Assembly: GCA_945900775.1 (NCBI GenBank)
Contig: CAMDJP010000006.1
Location: forward strand, 1 to 64,000
DNA length: 64,000 nucleotides
Direction: 5' to 3'
Source of the DNA: Akkermansia muciniphila
GTDB taxonomy: Bacteria > Verrucomicrobiota > Verrucomicrobiia > Limisphaerales > SIAT01
The notes under the pieces were generated by a model that did no database searches, had not been told where the DNA came from, and worked only from the letters and a program-made list of their open reading frames with translations. A program made the translations under genes and the position numbers. Shown here one piece after another: positions 1-9,330 of the stretch (the stretch's first letter is position 1; every line of letters starts with the position of its first letter).

Positions 1-563
1 CCACCGAGCTGGTTGGTGCCACCGACCGTTCCACCGCGAGTGGAGATCGTTCCAGACCTCGTCGGGCTGGAGATGCTCATTGTTCGGACACGGAGCGATA
101 TACGGGGGCTTGCGCTAAGCTGGTTTGTTCCACGGAAGTTCCCCAACACGCTCATGATATTGCGAGGATTAGAACTAAGCTGCGCAAGGCCAGTCGCTCC
201 CCAACCACTTACAGGACGCGTATATCGTGGGACACCAGTGGTGTTCGTGCTGCCCGTGTTAGACCCGCCGTTTTGCGTCCCAGCCGGTTCAGTGGGGGGT
301 GGCGGCGGGGGCAACGGCTGTGCCGATGCCGTATTCGGATCGGTCATCAGCCCGTTGAGGGTGTTCTGGTAATTGTTGTTGTTGGCGACAACGCCCTGCG
401 CGCGGCCTCGCATCGCCCCAGAATTCAGCCCGCCGATGCCTTGCATAGTGGAGCCGATACCGATGGCTGCCATCGTGCCAGCCAAGCCTTGGGCCACAGC
501 GGTCTGCGCACCAAGGAGAGCAGCGGCGACAATAGCTATGGTCACGTATTGGCGAGATTCCAT
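1..563 (-). CDS. Secreted low-complexity (Gly/Asn/Thr/Pro-rich) hypothetical protein, truncated at window start
   Basis: Hand translation from CAT at 561-563 on minus: MESRQYVTIAIVAAALLGAQTAVAQGLAGTMAAIGIGSTMQGIGG...NNNNYQNTLNGLMTDPNTASAQPLPPPPPPTEPAG...; open to the window edge; N-terminal signal peptide; not in ORF track because no stop lies in the window. Confidence 0.6.
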   Translation of the reverse strand, partial: MESRQYVTIAIVAAALLGAQTAVAQGLAGTMAAIGIGSTMQGIGGLNSGAMRGRAQGVVANNNNYQNTLNGLMTDPNTASAQPLPPPPPPTEPAGTQNGGSNTGSTNTTGVPRYTRPVSGWGATGLAQLSSNPRNIMSVLGNFRGTNQLSASPRISLRVRTMSISSPTRSGTISTRGGTVGGTNQLG

Positions 564-642
564 AGTGAGGAGGATATACCTGCTGCGGTTCACCGTCAAA
601 GCTTATTTCGGACTTCAGCGATTCCCTAGGGGTCTAGGGTAC

Positions 643-1416
643 TTATCTTACGGGCGTCCCGGAGACGTTGGAGTTAAAAAAAACATAGCGCAATTCCACC
701 TGCCCGCCGGGAGGATTGGGCATGCCCCCTTCTACGCGAGAAAGCCTGCCGACGTGAAAATCCGCAAACAGCACATCCGCCGAGGGGGTGTTCACATCTT
801 TACCACCAGCGGGAGCGTGGCGCATGGTCAGCAGATCGGGGCCGCCAGCCCCGGAATTGAACCAGAACGGGTCGTTAACTTGGTACGGAGGATTGAGTTC
901 ACCGGGCCCTTTGTTACCAGCTTCCTCCCCAATCACGGCAAATGTCTGAGGATCTTTTATTTCATCGATGATTCTTTTGGAGGACTGGCTGTTTTGCGAA
1001 AAGCTGTAGGAATACCAACCACGGTTGGCGTAGTCGTTATCCATGGGGCACTGAAGCAACCTATTCATCGAATCCAAGCTCCCACCTAGATAGTCAAGGA
1101 TGAGCGATTTAGCTGGGTCGGAGGGATTAATGAAGGCGGGAGCACCCTGATTGCTGCCTGACACTTCTGGGAGGGTGTAGTCGTTAGCATCGATAAACAT
1201 ACGAAATCCCAAGCCGAGCTGCGCAAGGTTGTTCTTACTGGCGCTTTCCTTGGCCTTGAGCTTGCCTTTCGCGAGTACCGGCAGAAGCAGGGAGGCCAAA
1301 ATCCCGATGATGGCGATGACGACGAGTAGCTCAATGAGCGTGAAGGCCACGCACTTTGCGTGAACCTCACGCAGACGACGGGTAGGGGAAAGGCCGTTAG
1401 GAGTGAATATGTTCAT
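643..1416 (-). CDS. Prepilin-type N-terminal cleavage/methylation domain protein (type II secretion pseudopilin-like)
   Basis: FTLIELLVVIAIIGILASLLLPVLAKGK prepilin motif; C-terminal VLFADFHVGRLSR resembles H-x-DG type tails. Confidence 0.9.
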   Translation of the reverse strand: MNIFTPNGLSPTRRLREVHAKCVAFTLIELLVVIAIIGILASLLLPVLAKGKLKAKESASKNNLAQLGLGFRMFIDANDYTLPEVSGSNQGAPAFINPSDPAKSLILDYLGGSLDSMNRLLQCPMDNDYANRGWYSYSFSQNSQSSKRIIDEIKDPQTFAVIGEEAGNKGPGELNPPYQVNDPFWFNSGAGGPDLLTMRHAPAGGKDVNTPSADVLFADFHVGRLSRVEGGMPNPPGGQVELRYVFFNSNVSGTPVR

Positions 1417-1447
1417 ATTTTATTCATTCTCCTAGTTTTCCAAAAAC
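1252..1447. repeat. Copy A of ~190-bp direct repeat (5' cassette of prepilin gene plus leader)
   Basis: By-eye alignment with 2095-2290 shows about seven mismatches. Confidence 0.9.
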
Positions 1448-1458
1448 TCACCCCTGAT

Positions 1459-2259
1459 TCAGGGCCATGCTACACCACCAGTAGGGTTTGTGCTGCGCTG
1501 CATCAGCCAGATGACGTCTGGGTTGTTGGGTGCTGGCGCCTTCCAGTTACCCGGTGGTGGTGTGTCAGTGAAAAAAGTGCTGACCCACTTGTGTATTTCA
1601 ACGTGGCCGTCCACGAAGCTGAAGGCACTGGCATCGTTGTGGTAAGTGGCGGGAAAGTCCGAGACGGTGATATTCGCGTAAGTGGTGTAACAATCCGTGC
1701 GAAAGAACCCGTCTTGAAGCGTTTTCTCGTGCTCATCGACCATAACGAAGGTACCGGATGGGGTCGATACCTCTTCGATCAGTTTGTAAATTTCAAACGC
1801 GCCCGGTCGCGGCCAGCCAGTTTGAAACCACGCGGCGCCACCATCGGTCCAACAACCCATGTATCCGTTCATGCATACGCTACGGGCTTTTCCCGTGTCT
1901 TTTTTATCGCCGGGACACTTGTAGATCGTGGCATCGTCGATGTATGGCCACAGCTTCCCGCCCGTGATGCTAGCGAGGGACGCATCGCCCAATACCCAAT
2001 TGCGATTGTGGACCAGTTTACCTGCGTTATCGTCCGCATATAAATGCCATCCCAACTGCAACTGCTTCATGTTGCTCATGCACTTCACGCCAGCGGCCTT
2101 GAGCTTGCCTTTCGCGAGTACCGGCAGAAGCAGGGAGGCCAAAATCCCGATGATGGCGATGACGACGAGTAGCTCAATTAGCGTGAAGGCCAAGCACTTT
2201 GCGTGAACCTCACGCAGACGACGGGTAGGAAAAAGGCCCTGAGGAGTGAATATGTTCAT
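1459..2259 (-). CDS. Prepilin-type N-terminal cleavage/methylation domain protein (pseudopilin-like)
   Basis: FTLIELLVVIAIIGILASLLLPVLAKGKLKAAGVKCMSNMKQLQLGWHLYADDN and SFVDGHVEIHKW. Confidence 0.93.
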   Translation of the reverse strand: MNIFTPQGLFPTRRLREVHAKCLAFTLIELLVVIAIIGILASLLLPVLAKGKLKAAGVKCMSNMKQLQLGWHLYADDNAGKLVHNRNWVLGDASLASITGGKLWPYIDDATIYKCPGDKKDTGKARSVCMNGYMGCWTDGGAAWFQTGWPRPGAFEIYKLIEEVSTPSGTFVMVDEHEKTLQDGFFRTDCYTTYANITVSDFPATYHNDASAFSFVDGHVEIHKWVSTFFTDTPPPGNWKAPAPNNPDVIWLMQRSTNPTGGVAWP

Positions 2260-2290
2260 ATTTTATTCATTTTCCTAGTTTCCATAAAAC
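2095..2290. repeat. Copy B of ~190-bp direct repeat (5' cassette of prepilin gene plus leader)
   Basis: See copy A; offset about 843 bp. Confidence 0.9.
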
Positions 2291-2492
2291 TAGACTCCTT
2301 GCTACTAGCAAGTCTCATGCCCAAGCCATTCACCGGCTCTGTAACGAAATCGGCACGCAACTAGGTCAAAGTCGAGTTTGCTGCCAAGTTGGTTAAAAGT
2401 CGCCAACAAAACCCTCAGGGACACCTCGTAGATACCACAAAATAGGTCGATGTCAACCGACCCGACCCGAGGAAACGAGGGTTGCTCAAAAA

Positions 2493-3164
2493 TCAGCCCT
2501 TTGTCTCGCCGAACACCGTGGCGAGCGCCTGCGCGTAGCCCGCAGACTCTTCCGCGACCGATTCCACGGTGAAGTTCAAGTCGTGCAGATGGCCGTCCTG
2601 CAAGCCGTACACCCATCCGTGGACGGAGAGCTGCTGCCCGCGCGCCCACGCCTCACGCACGAAGCTGGTGTCGCACACGTTGCTCACCTGTTCGACCACG
2701 TTCAGCTCGCAAAGCTTGTCCCCGCGCGCGGCCTCCGGCACCGCGGCGAGCCGCGCCTCATGCTTTTGCCGCACATCCTGCAAGTGTCGCAACCAGTTGT
2801 CCGCGAAGCCGATCCGGTCGCCATTCAGCGCCGCGCGCACACCGCTGCAGCCGTAGTGGCCGCAGACGATGATGTGCCGCACCTTCAATAGGTCCACGGC
2901 GAATTGGAGAACAGAGAGGCAGTTGAAATCGGTGTGGACGACGAGATTGGCGATGTTGCGGTGAACGAATATCTCACCGGGCAGCAACCCGACGATCTCA
3001 TTCGCCGGTACACGGCTGTCCGAACAACCAATCCAGAGGTACTGCGGGGACTGTTGGCGGGAAAGATCTTCGAAGAAACCCGGCTTCTGCTTTCGCACGC
3101 GCGCGGCCCACTCTCGGTTACTCTCAAAAAGATGTGCGAGCGTATCCATCGCTCCCAATTTCAC
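2493..3164 (-). CDS. can: Beta-class carbonic anhydrase
   Basis: IGCSDSRVPANEIVGLLPGEIFVHRNIANLV and IVCGHYGCSGV zinc-site motifs. Confidence 0.95.
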   Translation of the reverse strand: MKLGAMDTLAHLFESNREWAARVRKQKPGFFEDLSRQQSPQYLWIGCSDSRVPANEIVGLLPGEIFVHRNIANLVVHTDFNCLSVLQFAVDLLKVRHIIVCGHYGCSGVRAALNGDRIGFADNWLRHLQDVRQKHEARLAAVPEAARGDKLCELNVVEQVSNVCDTSFVREAWARGQQLSVHGWVYGLQDGHLHDLNFTVESVAEESAGYAQALATVFGETKG

Positions 3165-3205
3165 CGTAGCTGGCCCCAGCGGTCAATGCGGAAACTCGTG
3201 CCCTC

Positions 3206-3874
3206 TCAATTGCCCATCTTATCCGCAGGCGCGAGCGTGAGGTCATCGAAGCGGATCGCTGTGCCAGAAAACGGGTTGCCCCAGATGCTCGGTCGGCCGG
3301 GCGGCAGCGCCTCGGCCTCGGTGTGCTGAATGGCCCAGACGGCTGGCTCCGCAGCGCCTTCCTGCCACGCCTTGCCAACGACGGCGAACCCGCCGGAGTT
3401 GAGCGAGCGGACGGAAAGTCGTATCTGCGTCCACTTGCCTGATTCCCAGACCAGCGGCACGCTCAGTTTCAATTCCTCGCCTTTGTACAAATCGAGCGCC
3501 TTCTTCGCCGGAGCGACCTGCAGCCGGTAGCCACTCACCCCGTTGAGTCCAACTCCGAAAACAGGAAAGCGCCGACCTTTGCCGGTGCCATGAATCCGTG
3601 CGCTTACCGTCACGTCCGCGGACTGGCTCGGGCCGAACAGCACGCCGAAGGTTTCCAGCGGCGCGCCCGGCAGCTCGAGGAATCTGTTCCCGCCCTCGGT
3701 CTTCACCGCGAATTCGCCGTCCAGCACCAGCATTCCCTCCGGCACTTTGTCCAGCACCGCCTTCTCGAAGTTTTCCGAGAAAAGCGGCTTCGCCGGTGCC
3801 GCGTTGAGTTGCACGACCAGCGACAGCGCCACAAGGAAGATTCCCAAGTTTTGTTTCATAAAGTTCGTCTCCAA
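3206..3874 (-). CDS. Secreted hypothetical protein (concanavalin-like/DUF1080-like fold suspected)
   Basis: Signal peptide MKQNLGIFLVALSLVVQLNAAPAKPLFSENFEK; beta-rich sequence ending in AIRFDDLTLAPAD. Confidence 0.6.
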   Translation of the reverse strand: METNFMKQNLGIFLVALSLVVQLNAAPAKPLFSENFEKAVLDKVPEGMLVLDGEFAVKTEGGNRFLELPGAPLETFGVLFGPSQSADVTVSARIHGTGKGRRFPVFGVGLNGVSGYRLQVAPAKKALDLYKGEELKLSVPLVWESGKWTQIRLSVRSLNSGGFAVVGKAWQEGAAEPAVWAIQHTEAEALPPGRPSIWGNPFSGTAIRFDDLTLAPADKMGN

Positions 3875-3889
3875 AAACCGCGCTCCAGT

Positions 3890-6800
3890 CTAATTATTCC
3901 GCAGCGCCTCAAGCAAGTCCCCGCGCAAGGACACGACCGCCGCCAACCACGTCCACACCAACCCACTTGCCAGCACCGCACCGAGGGTGAGCCAGAGCGA
4001 AAGCGGCGGAGGCTGTGCGCCTGGCTTGAACCACGCCGGCAGCACCGCCACCAGCGCCGCACCCACGCCCGCCGCCAACCCAAGCAGCAACAGTGCCGCG
4101 TGCTCGCTCACCACCAGTCGCCGCAGCGCGCGCGTCCGGAAGCCGACCGCCCGCAGCAATGCTAACTCGCCGCGCCGCTCGAGCACGTTCCGCAGCACCA
4201 CCACGCCAAGCCCCACGCTTCCGAGCAGCAGCCCAAGACCACCGAGCACTTGAAATGTGGAAAGGTACGTGTTCTGCACTGCGTTCAGCTCCGCCAACCG
4301 CCGCGTCGCCGGCGTCAGCTCGAGCCCCACATCGCTCAACGCCCGCGTCAGCGCCTCACTCGCATCGGCCGCCCGGTTCGACGGCGCGTCCACGAGGAAC
4401 ATTCGGTAACCGGCTTCGCTGGGGAACCGGCGCGCGAACTCGGCCTCGTCGATTAAGAGGCTTCCCTGCAATACCGAACCGGCGAGCGCCGCCAACAGCC
4501 TCACTTTGAAGGAGCGACCGCGCTCGTCAGTGAACTCGATCGTCTCACCAAGCTTCTTGCCCAGCGCCCATTGGATCGAGGCCGCGTCACCGATGGCTGC
4601 CACCTCGTTCTCCGCAAGCGGCTGCCCGTGGATCGGGTAGAACTCACCTCGCTTGAGCGCTTCCCAAGGCGCCTTCTCCAACACACCGTCCACTTTTCCG
4701 GCAAACGTGAACCGACCGGCGAGCGCCTCCGGCTTCACTCCAAGGAGCCGCGGCTTCTGTGCGCGGTTCAAGTTCAGGCAGCTCGCGTCGTCGCCGTCGC
4801 GCACGCGCAGCGACACGAACGAGACTTCCTCAACATTCTTCGCCTCGATGCCGAAGAAGTCCCGCCCAGCCCGCGTATTGAGGTCATGCACCACCGGCAG
4901 CGCCGATTCGCCGAGCAACGCGAAGCCACCCGTGCCGCTCGCCCGGCTTCCTGCGCCCGCGTTCTCGTCGAGCCGGAACGCGCCAATTGAAACGATGAGG
5001 AAACTGCCACACGCAAGCATCGCCGCCGTGGCAAGGCTGCGGCGACGGCGACGCGCCGTGTTGCGCACGCTCATCTTGGCCAGCGAGAGCTGCGTGGCCG
5101 CGTCAGTGCGAGCCAACCGCGTGAGCCACGCCGACATGAAAGCCAGCGCAGCGATGAGCAGCAGCGCGCCCGCGCCGAAGAAGATGCCTGCGGCAGCCGT
5201 GTCTGCCGCGGCGAACGCCCAGCCGGTCAGCGTCAGCGCGAGGAGCAGTGCAATCAAACCGATGGCCAAGCTTCGACTCCGTTTTGGCGCGCCGTCCTCC
5301 AGCGCTTGCGGTTCCACATTTTCCTCCGCGAGCAGTTCTCGCGCAGGTTGCGCGGCCTGCTTGCGTAGCGCGAGCCAGAGCGTGAACACCGCCGTCACCA
5401 CGCTGGCCGCAATGCCAAGCGCGAGCGTTCCCGGCGCGCCGTGGTAACGCAACGCCGCGCCGCCCACCGCTTCGCTCCACATCGTTGAGAGCCCGTGCAG
5501 CATCGCTCGCGCGTACCAAATGCCACCTGCCGCCCCCAGTAACGAGCCAAGTAGCGCAAGCGCCGCGCCCTCGCCAAGCAGTAATCGGCGCACCTGCGCG
5601 GGCGTGAAACCAAGGGCAAGGAACGTGCCGACCTCCTGCGCGCGCCGTTCCACGCCGAGTTGGAAAAGCAGCGATACCAGCATCAGTGCAGCGGCAATGA
5701 GAAAGAAGCTGAAGCCGATGAAGAGGCCACCGAAGTCCTGCCCCTGCGCGCTCGCGGCCAGTGCCTGTGCGCGCACCGAATCGAAACGGAAACCAACGGA
5801 GGCAGGGTCGAGCGCAGTGAGAAGCTTCACTTCGATATCCTTGCGCAATGTGTCGAGCGCGTTGGTGCCGGTTGCGCCATTCGGCAGCGGGAAGCGCACT
5901 GCGGTGTGGGTGCCGAAGCGGTTGCTCCACATCATCTCACCGGCCGCGAGCGTCACGAACGCCTTCGGCGTGCCGCGCCATTCTTTCCAATAGCGGTCAT
6001 CCTGTGGCCGGATGCGACCAGCCTGGATCGGCAGGCTCGCGTCCCAGTCGCGCGTGCTCTCGGCCTTGGCCACGCCGGGAAAATCGGGCATTAACGCGCG
6101 GTCAGCGTGCGGCGACGCGAGCGGCACCACGGCGCGGATGCGAAAGCTGTTCGTCCGCTCCTCGAGCGTGCGAGCGGTGCCAACAGAAAAGTAGCGCAGC
6201 GCGACGGTGTCGCCAGGCGCGGCGCGCAAATCGTCGGCAAGCCATTGGTTGAGGATAATCTCGTCGGCGCGCATCTCCGCTGGCACGAACGGCGCGCCCG
6301 CAGCGGTGACCATCGAGTACGGCGTGGTGCGGTTGCCGGCACGGAGTTCGTTGACGAAGTAAGTCTGAAGCAACTGCGCTCCGGGGAAGGCGTTCGTAAC
6401 GGCGACGATCACGGGCGGGTCGAGAAAGATGCGCGGCGTACGCAGCTCCACGAAGCCGTTAGTCACGTCCACGCGCAGCTCCAATTGAACGTCGGCGAGT
6501 TTCCAAGCCGTTCGCAACTGCTCCACGGCGGCCTTGCTCAGCTCCTTGGAAGCAACCTCGATGGATTTCTGATCGGCCTTCGGCTCCCGACCGACGAGCA
6601 GCAGATTCGCACTGTTCAACGCGCCAGCCGCGCGCTGGAGTTGGTCCAAGCGGACGAATGCGTTGAACGGGGCAACCTGATTTGCTTGAAGGCTGAATCG
6701 GCCAATCTCGGCGTCTGTGGCGACCGCATGAACCTTCAACCGCAACGCAGCAGTGGCGTTATCCTGTGAGGCGAGCGGGGCATCGCGGGAAAGTTGCGTC

Positions 6801-7273
6801 ACGCGCGAGACGCGCAGCAGGACGGTATCGCCGACTTTTGCGCGGAGCTGGGCGGCGAGCGAAGCGTTCAGTACCACGCCGTCCGCGGAGATGTCACCGA
6901 AGGTGGGCATTTGCCCGGCGAATTTCCAGAACTTGTCCTCCACACCAAGCGCCTGCACGCGGTTAGCTCGGGCCGAGCCGTCGCCGCTCGAGGCCGTGGC
7001 CGGCAGCACGAGCGCCGCACCAGAAAAGGTCTCGTTCGTCTGAAGAATTTCGTTCGCCAGTGCGGGACGGAAAAGGCGATCGCCGGTGGTGGCGGCGAGA
7101 TAGGTTTTACCGAGACGCATCAGCGCCATCTCCCGCAGACTGGCGCGCACCGAATCGCCAACAAGCAGCGCACCGATGAGGATGGCGGCGCCAATCGCCG
7201 CCCCGAGTAGCGTGCCAAGATGCGCGCGGGCGTGGAAACGCAGACTGCGCAGGATGAGCGTGGCGCGGGTCAT
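3890..7273 (-). CDS. FtsX-like ABC transporter permease (MacB/LolC-like, two permease halves)
   Basis: 1127 aa, N-terminal TM plus large periplasmic region, repeated FtsX-like segments (VERRAQEVGTFLALGFTPAQVRRLLLGEG; LERRGELALLRAVGFRTRALRRLVVSEH); 1 bp from the ATPase gene. Confidence 0.9.
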   Translation of the reverse strand: MTRATLILRSLRFHARAHLGTLLGAAIGAAILIGALLVGDSVRASLREMALMRLGKTYLAATTGDRLFRPALANEILQTNETFSGAALVLPATASSGDGSARANRVQALGVEDKFWKFAGQMPTFGDISADGVVLNASLAAQLRAKVGDTVLLRVSRVTQLSRDAPLASQDNATAALRLKVHAVATDAEIGRFSLQANQVAPFNAFVRLDQLQRAAGALNSANLLLVGREPKADQKSIEVASKELSKAAVEQLRTAWKLADVQLELRVDVTNGFVELRTPRIFLDPPVIVAVTNAFPGAQLLQTYFVNELRAGNRTTPYSMVTAAGAPFVPAEMRADEIILNQWLADDLRAAPGDTVALRYFSVGTARTLEERTNSFRIRAVVPLASPHADRALMPDFPGVAKAESTRDWDASLPIQAGRIRPQDDRYWKEWRGTPKAFVTLAAGEMMWSNRFGTHTAVRFPLPNGATGTNALDTLRKDIEVKLLTALDPASVGFRFDSVRAQALAASAQGQDFGGLFIGFSFFLIAAALMLVSLLFQLGVERRAQEVGTFLALGFTPAQVRRLLLGEGAALALLGSLLGAAGGIWYARAMLHGLSTMWSEAVGGAALRYHGAPGTLALGIAASVVTAVFTLWLALRKQAAQPARELLAEENVEPQALEDGAPKRSRSLAIGLIALLLALTLTGWAFAAADTAAAGIFFGAGALLLIAALAFMSAWLTRLARTDAATQLSLAKMSVRNTARRRRRSLATAAMLACGSFLIVSIGAFRLDENAGAGSRASGTGGFALLGESALPVVHDLNTRAGRDFFGIEAKNVEEVSFVSLRVRDGDDASCLNLNRAQKPRLLGVKPEALAGRFTFAGKVDGVLEKAPWEALKRGEFYPIHGQPLAENEVAAIGDAASIQWALGKKLGETIEFTDERGRSFKVRLLAALAGSVLQGSLLIDEAEFARRFPSEAGYRMFLVDAPSNRAADASEALTRALSDVGLELTPATRRLAELNAVQNTYLSTFQVLGGLGLLLGSVGLGVVVLRNVLERRGELALLRAVGFRTRALRRLVVSEHAALLLLGLAAGVGAALVAVLPAWFKPGAQPPPLSLWLTLGAVLASGLVWTWLAAVVSLRGDLLEALRNN

Positions 7274-7274
7274 C

Positions 7275-7967
7275 TTACTTCGCTTCCATCAATCGACCGC
7301 CCTCGAGCCGGAGTATCCGCTGCATCTTTCCCGCGAGTTCCGCGGAGTGGGTCACGACAATGAGCGTGACGCCTTCTTCGCGGTTCAGCTCGACTAGCAA
7401 CTGGCCGAGGTTGACGGCGGAGGCGTGATCGAGAGCACCAGTCGGCTCGTCGGCGAGGAGGAGTTGCGGTTGGTTGATAAGCGCACGCACGACGGCGACA
7501 CGCTGACGTTCGCCGCCGGAAAGTTGCGCCGGCCGGTGACCGAGTCGCTCCTGCAGGCCAACGCGCGTGAGCAGTCGCAGTGCCCGCTGCTGCGCTTCGG
7601 CGGACGCGGTGCCGCCCGAGGCGAGCGTGGGCACGAGTATGTTTTCCAGTACCGTGCATTGCGGCAGGAGATGGTGCGCCTGGAAGATGAAACCAATCTG
7701 GCGATTGCGCACGGCGGCGAGCTGAAAGTCGTCGAGTGCGCTGAGGTTCTGGCCGGCGAGCTCCACGCGACCGCTGGTAGCGTGGTCGAGCGTGCCGAGG
7801 ATCTGCAGCAGGGTGCTCTTGCCGGAGCCCGACGGACCGACGATGGCGAGTGATTCGCCGCGACCGACACGAAGCGAAAGCCCTTCGAGGATACGCAGCG
7901 GACCGGCAGCGGTTCCGTATTCCTTGGCGACGCCCTCGAGCAGCAGCAGCGGTTCAGGTGACGACAT
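7275..7967 (-). CDS. ABC transporter ATP-binding protein (LolD/MacB-like)
   Basis: Walker A GPSGSGKST, signature LSGGERQRVAVVRAL, Walker B LLLADEPTGALD. Confidence 0.95.
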   Translation of the reverse strand: MSSPEPLLLLEGVAKEYGTAAGPLRILEGLSLRVGRGESLAIVGPSGSGKSTLLQILGTLDHATSGRVELAGQNLSALDDFQLAAVRNRQIGFIFQAHHLLPQCTVLENILVPTLASGGTASAEAQQRALRLLTRVGLQERLGHRPAQLSGGERQRVAVVRALINQPQLLLADEPTGALDHASAVNLGQLLVELNREEGVTLIVVTHSAELAGKMQRILRLEGGRLMEAK

Positions 7968-8026
7968 GGGTGAAGGCTAAACGATGCCGCTACGAGCGGG
8001 AAATGAAAAAGGCGAGGGGGTGCCTT

Positions 8027-9313
8027 TCACTCCTTCACCCAACGCCGAGCCTTCATCTCGAAGCGCGGCAGCGTGCCGGCGGGGGCAATAGCAACTGGAA
8101 CGCGCAGGGCGAAGGCGTGCTGAAAGCGCTCGACCAGTCGAGCGGCAAGCGCAGGGCCATCGACGCCGCTCGCGGGTTCAATCTCGACGTCCAGCTCGAC
8201 GAGCGCTTGCTGGTAGCGAACATGAACACGGTATTCCTCCACACCGCCCCCGGCACAGATGATTTCCTCGACCGCGCCGGGATAGATGTTCACACCGCGG
8301 ACGATAATCATGTCGTCCACGCGTCCGAGGATGCCGCCTTCAAGAGCGAGTTCGTGCGAGCCACAGGCACAGGGAGAACCTTTCGCAGACGGCTTCACGA
8401 AATCGCCAGTGCGGTAGCGCAGGAGCGGCGAGGCGAGGCGGGTGAGCGTGGTGAGGACGAGTTCACCGGAGACGCCGGGCGCAGCGGGCAGGCCGCTGAC
8501 GAAATCGATGACCTCCGAGAAATAGGCCGACTCAATCACATGCAGCACGCCGGGGCAGGCGGGGCATTCGTAGGTGACGGGACCGACCTCGGTCATACCG
8601 TGGTGATCGAAAACGCGCGCGCCGGGCCAGAGTTGCTCGATCCGCGCGCGCACGCCGAGGACACTGCCACCGGGTTCGCCGGCAACGATGATCGCGCGCA
8701 CGGGGCTTTGTGCGAGACTGATTTTCTCCTCGGCGGCGACCTCGCCGAGTCGAATTGCGTAGGTCGGTGTGCAGCAGAGCACAGTGACGCGGTTCTCCAG
8801 AATCATCCGCAGGCGCGCGCGACTGGAGAGACCACCACCGGGTAGGCAGAGGGAACCGAGCCGCGCAGCCGCCTCGAAGGCGGTCCAGAATCCGAGGAAC
8901 GGCCCGAAGGAAAAGGCGAAGAAAAAGCGGTCAGCCGCAGTCACGCCCGCGGCGCGGTACACCGCGAGCCAGTTGTCGAGGAGTGCGTCCCAGCTTTCGG
9001 GCGTATCAAGCCATCGGAGCGGCGCACCGCTGGTACCGCTGGTCGCATGACAGCGGGTGTAGCGCGCTAGCGGAAACGTGAGGTTCGTACCGTACGGCGG
9101 ATGCTCGGCTTGGTCAGCGACGAGCTCGGCCTTCGTCGTGAAAGGAGAGCGTCGAACAAATTCAGAAAGCGAAGCCACATCTGTGGTCACGCCAGCCTCG
9201 ACGAGCCGACGTGTCTGGAATGGATTTGCCGGCCGCAGTGCGCCAAGCAGTGCGCGAAGTTTGGCAAGTTGCTCGGTCTCGATGGCGGCGCGGTTTGGAA
9301 AAGCGGCGGCCAT
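8027..9313 (-). CDS. Phenylacetate-CoA ligase-like AMP-forming acyl/aryl-CoA ligase
   Basis: CHATSGTSGAPLRW phosphate-binding loop, HHGMTEVGPVTYEC, LLRYRTGDF, GRVDDMIIVRGVNIYPGAVEE. Confidence 0.9.
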   Translation of the reverse strand: MAAAFPNRAAIETEQLAKLRALLGALRPANPFQTRRLVEAGVTTDVASLSEFVRRSPFTTKAELVADQAEHPPYGTNLTFPLARYTRCHATSGTSGAPLRWLDTPESWDALLDNWLAVYRAAGVTAADRFFFAFSFGPFLGFWTAFEAAARLGSLCLPGGGLSSRARLRMILENRVTVLCCTPTYAIRLGEVAAEEKISLAQSPVRAIIVAGEPGGSVLGVRARIEQLWPGARVFDHHGMTEVGPVTYECPACPGVLHVIESAYFSEVIDFVSGLPAAPGVSGELVLTTLTRLASPLLRYRTGDFVKPSAKGSPCACGSHELALEGGILGRVDDMIIVRGVNIYPGAVEEIICAGGGVEEYRVHVRYQQALVELDVEIEPASGVDGPALAARLVERFQHAFALRVPVAIAPAGTLPRFEMKARRWVKE

Positions 9314-9330
9314 CGCGGGTGCGTGAATAA

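Noticed and set aside
13-2206. Plus-strand ORFs at 13-372, 273-629, 373-1089, 1360-2043, 1758-1967, 1928-2206
   Set aside because: Antisense to the signal-peptide protein and the two clear prepilin genes; no recognisable motifs
3987-7210. Numerous antisense ORFs over the FtsX-like permease
   Set aside because: Arg/Ser/Ala-rich shadow frames typical of high-GC coding DNA
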